From the NCBI GenBank assembly GCA_018432235.1, contig JAHDLO010000020.1:1-64000 (forward strand): a stretch of 64,000 nt of DNA. Direction: 5' to 3'. Positions 62,363-64,000 of the stretch are shown here, one piece after another. The stretch is from Clostridiaceae bacterium (lineage in GTDB: Bacteria > Bacillota > Clostridia > Peptostreptococcales > Natronincolaceae). Numbering within the stretch: the first letter of the stretch is position 1; the number at the start of each line of letters is the position of its first letter. A program made the translations under genes and the position numbers. A model generated the notes under the pieces. It did not search any database, was not told the origin of the DNA, and saw only the letters and a program-made list of their open reading frames with translations.

Positions 62363-63052
62363 ATGAAAAAGCATTATGAAGCTAGTAAAATTACACAGTA
62401 TAAGGAATTTGTAGCTTTAGTTGAGGAGGTAGGCTTTATGCCCCTATCCAATAATCCTATAGGCTTTTTAAATCTCTCAGATTTAACCCATGAGGAAAAC
62501 TGGCACACCGGCTTGGACACCGACCCCTGGTCATGGAGAGTCACAGCCGAGGAGAATAAAGTGGCGGCCTATGCCAAGGTCTTTAACAAAAAGCCCGGCT
62601 TTATCTCTCTTGAATGGTATCCTAAGTTTATAGCCGCCAGAAGGCGAGGCCTAAGCTTTGATGAAATGTACTCAGAAGGTCTTTTAAGCAGCTATGCAAA
62701 GCAAATTTATGATTTGTTTCAAAGGCAGGACGTTTTAGCAGCCTATGAGATTAAAGCCTTATGTGGCATAAAAAAGGAGACAAACGCAAAATTTGAAGCC
62801 GCCATGGGTGAGCTGCAAATGAAGCTGTTTATAACCTCCAACGGCACTAAACGAAAAATAAATGCTAAAGGGGAGGCCTATGGTTGGCCCTCGACAGCCT
62901 TTTCAACCGTTGAAGCATGGGCTGGAGAGGAGCTAATTCAGAAGGCTAATACCATAGCATGGCAGCAGGCGGTTGAGGAAATAACTGAGAGAATTAAGGC
63001 CTATGTGCCGGTTGCTCAAGGGGCAAAGCTTAAGGGCTTTATAGGGGCATAG
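62363..63052 (+). CDS. AlkZ-related protein
   Basis: A 229-aa soluble protein. Blocks such as WHTGLDTDPWSWR and KPGFISLEWYPKF recall proteins annotated as related to the DNA glycosylase AlkZ/YcaQ. It is much shorter than a full AlkZ (about 400 residues) and the catalytic QxQ motif is not seen. The ATG at 62363 has AGAGGTGAAGG upstream. Function is unknown. Confidence 0.65.
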   Translation: MKKHYEASKITQYKEFVALVEEVGFMPLSNNPIGFLNLSDLTHEENWHTGLDTDPWSWRVTAEENKVAAYAKVFNKKPGFISLEWYPKFIAARRRGLSFDEMYSEGLLSSYAKQIYDLFQRQDVLAAYEIKALCGIKKETNAKFEAAMGELQMKLFITSNGTKRKINAKGEAYGWPSTAFSTVEAWAGEELIQKANTIAWQQAVEEITERIKAYVPVAQGAKLKGFIGA

Positions 63053-63238
63053 TGGCGTCTGTTTCTGCCCTTGCTTCTCTAATAGATGGCTTGGGCTTTA
63101 GGAGAAATCATGACGGAGCAGACGGAGAGATAATGTCAAAATATAAGGAAAATTGAAAAAATATGACGCCGGGCCATCCTTTTTATGGTAATATTAGAAA
63201 AGGGTGGTTTTATTATCAATATAATTAGGAGGCGGAGT

Positions 63239-64000
63239 ATGATAGAGGTAAGAAATCTATATAAAACCTATAATGCCAAGGGTAAGCCTGTAGAGGCGCT
63301 AAAGGGGGTATCTCTATCCATCAAGGAGGGGCAGATTCTAGGGCTTCTAGGACCCAATGGTGCGGGAAAGAGCACCTTAGTGAAAATACTTTCAACTATA
63401 ATTAAACAGGACTCGGGAGAATTTGAAATCGATGGTATAGCCTATCAGAATAATAGTGAGGCATATCGAAGGAAAATAGCCGTTGTGCTGCAAAACAGCA
63501 GCCTGGAGCTATGGCTGTCGGTATTGGAGAACCTAAGAATTTATGGTAAATTTTTTGGCTTAAAGGGGCAGGCGCTGGAGGCAGCAATAAAGAAGGTTAC
63601 GGAAATGTTTGGCCTAACTCCCTTTCTTCATAAGCAGGCCAGAGAGCTAAGCGGCGGCTACAGAAAAAGGCTTCAGATTGCCAAGACCTTCATGGTGGAG
63701 ACTAAGGTACTGATATTGGATGAGCCCACCGAGGGGATGGACCCGTTAGTAAAGAATGATTTGATGAAATATTTGCGTCAGGAGGCCCAAAGCGGCAGAA
63801 CCATACTTATTACTACCCAAAGGATAGAAGAGGCAGAGGCCCTTTGTGACGAAATAGTGATTATTAACAATGGCAAAATAGAGGCTCAGGGCTCTTTGAT
63901 GGAGTTGAGAAGACAGACGGCCCTTAACAAAAGGCTTTTACTGCATTTTAATGCATTGGATAAGCATAAGCTTAAGGCAATAGAGGATTATTGCGGTGAA
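63239..64000 (+). CDS. ABC transporter ATP-binding protein, cut by the window edge
   Basis: At least 254 codons are visible. Walker A is GPNGAGKST, the signature is LSGGYRKRLQIAK and Walker B is VLILDEPTEGMD. The type is that of ABC-2 (CcmA/DrrA-like) exporters, so a permease gene probably follows outside the window. The ATG at 63239 has AGGAGGCGG upstream. The C-terminus is missing. Confidence 0.92.
   Translation, partial: MIEVRNLYKTYNAKGKPVEALKGVSLSIKEGQILGLLGPNGAGKSTLVKILSTIIKQDSGEFEIDGIAYQNNSEAYRRKIAVVLQNSSLELWLSVLENLRIYGKFFGLKGQALEAAIKKVTEMFGLTPFLHKQARELSGGYRKRLQIAKTFMVETKVLILDEPTEGMDPLVKNDLMKYLRQEAQSGRTILITTQRIEEAEALCDEIVIINNGKIEAQGSLMELRRQTALNKRLLLHFNALDKHKLKAIEDYCGE

Overview
The window is AT-rich, with tight gene spacing and GGAGG-type ribosome binding sites. 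It encodes Spo0E, a glmS ribozyme, CdaA/CdaR, a Ptb-Buk pathway, a VorB-type ferredoxin oxidoreductase, a SUF system of the SufCBDSU type and a nitrogenase cluster with NifI1/NifI2. Together these point to an anaerobic, spore-forming, amino-acid-fermenting and nitrogen-fixing member of the Clostridia. Alkaliphilus and its relatives are my best guess; this is inference, not a database match.

Layout. Positions 1-569 hold six tRNA genes (Val, Asp, Tyr, Leu, Lys, Phe). Directly behind them lies a small accessory region: a two-gene AAA-ATPase plus TOPRIM-like (DUF4276-like) module that looks like a defence system, and a decayed IS3-type transposase. From 3.8 to 10.7 kb are a class III aminotransferase paired with an acyl-ACP-reductase-like dehydrogenase, argG on the minus strand, a small membrane protein, an iron-dependent alcohol dehydrogenase behind a sigma-54 promoter, and a triple-BON protein. 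From 11.1 to 13.2 kb is cdaA-cdaR (c-di-AMP synthesis). From 13.2 to 21.7 kb a PAS/PAS sigma-54 activator precedes a clear -24/-12 promoter and the operon buk-ptb-buk-ATPase-vor(delta, alpha, beta, gamma). This operon fits oxidative decarboxylation of branched-chain 2-oxoacids to acyl-CoA, then ATP formation through acyl phosphate. From 21.8 to 27.8 kb are a hypothetical protein, a CstA-type carrier, glmM, the glmS ribozyme and glmS. From 28 to 31 kb are an orphan MNT-type nucleotidyltransferase, an HD protein, a lipoprotein metallopeptidase and a phosphoesterase.

The nitrogenase cluster runs from 31.76 to 42.09 kb: nifH, nifI1, nifI2, nifD, nifK, nifE, nifN, nifB, a thioredoxin-like [2Fe-2S] ferredoxin and nifV. 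The ligands of the Fe protein, P-cluster and FeMo-cofactor are visible. After it come a large lipoprotein, a DUF2164 protein, an ArsR regulator with a NifX-like protein, a permease split into two genes, two divergent XRE regulators and a Spo0E-like phosphatase.

From 47,903 to 53,492 a 5.6-kb block, GC-richer to the eye, is bounded by a 12-bp perfect inverted repeat. It carries an excisionase-like protein, a two-component system, a FtsX-type ABC exporter and the tail of a serine recombinase. This looks like a decayed mobile element that brought in a peptide-antibiotic response cassette. The rest is housekeeping: an isochorismatase-like hydrolase, an AraC regulator, a transglutaminase-like protein, a MarR-like regulator with sufC-B-D-S-U, a YbaK-like deacylase, an AlkZ-related protein and a partial ABC ATPase at the right edge.
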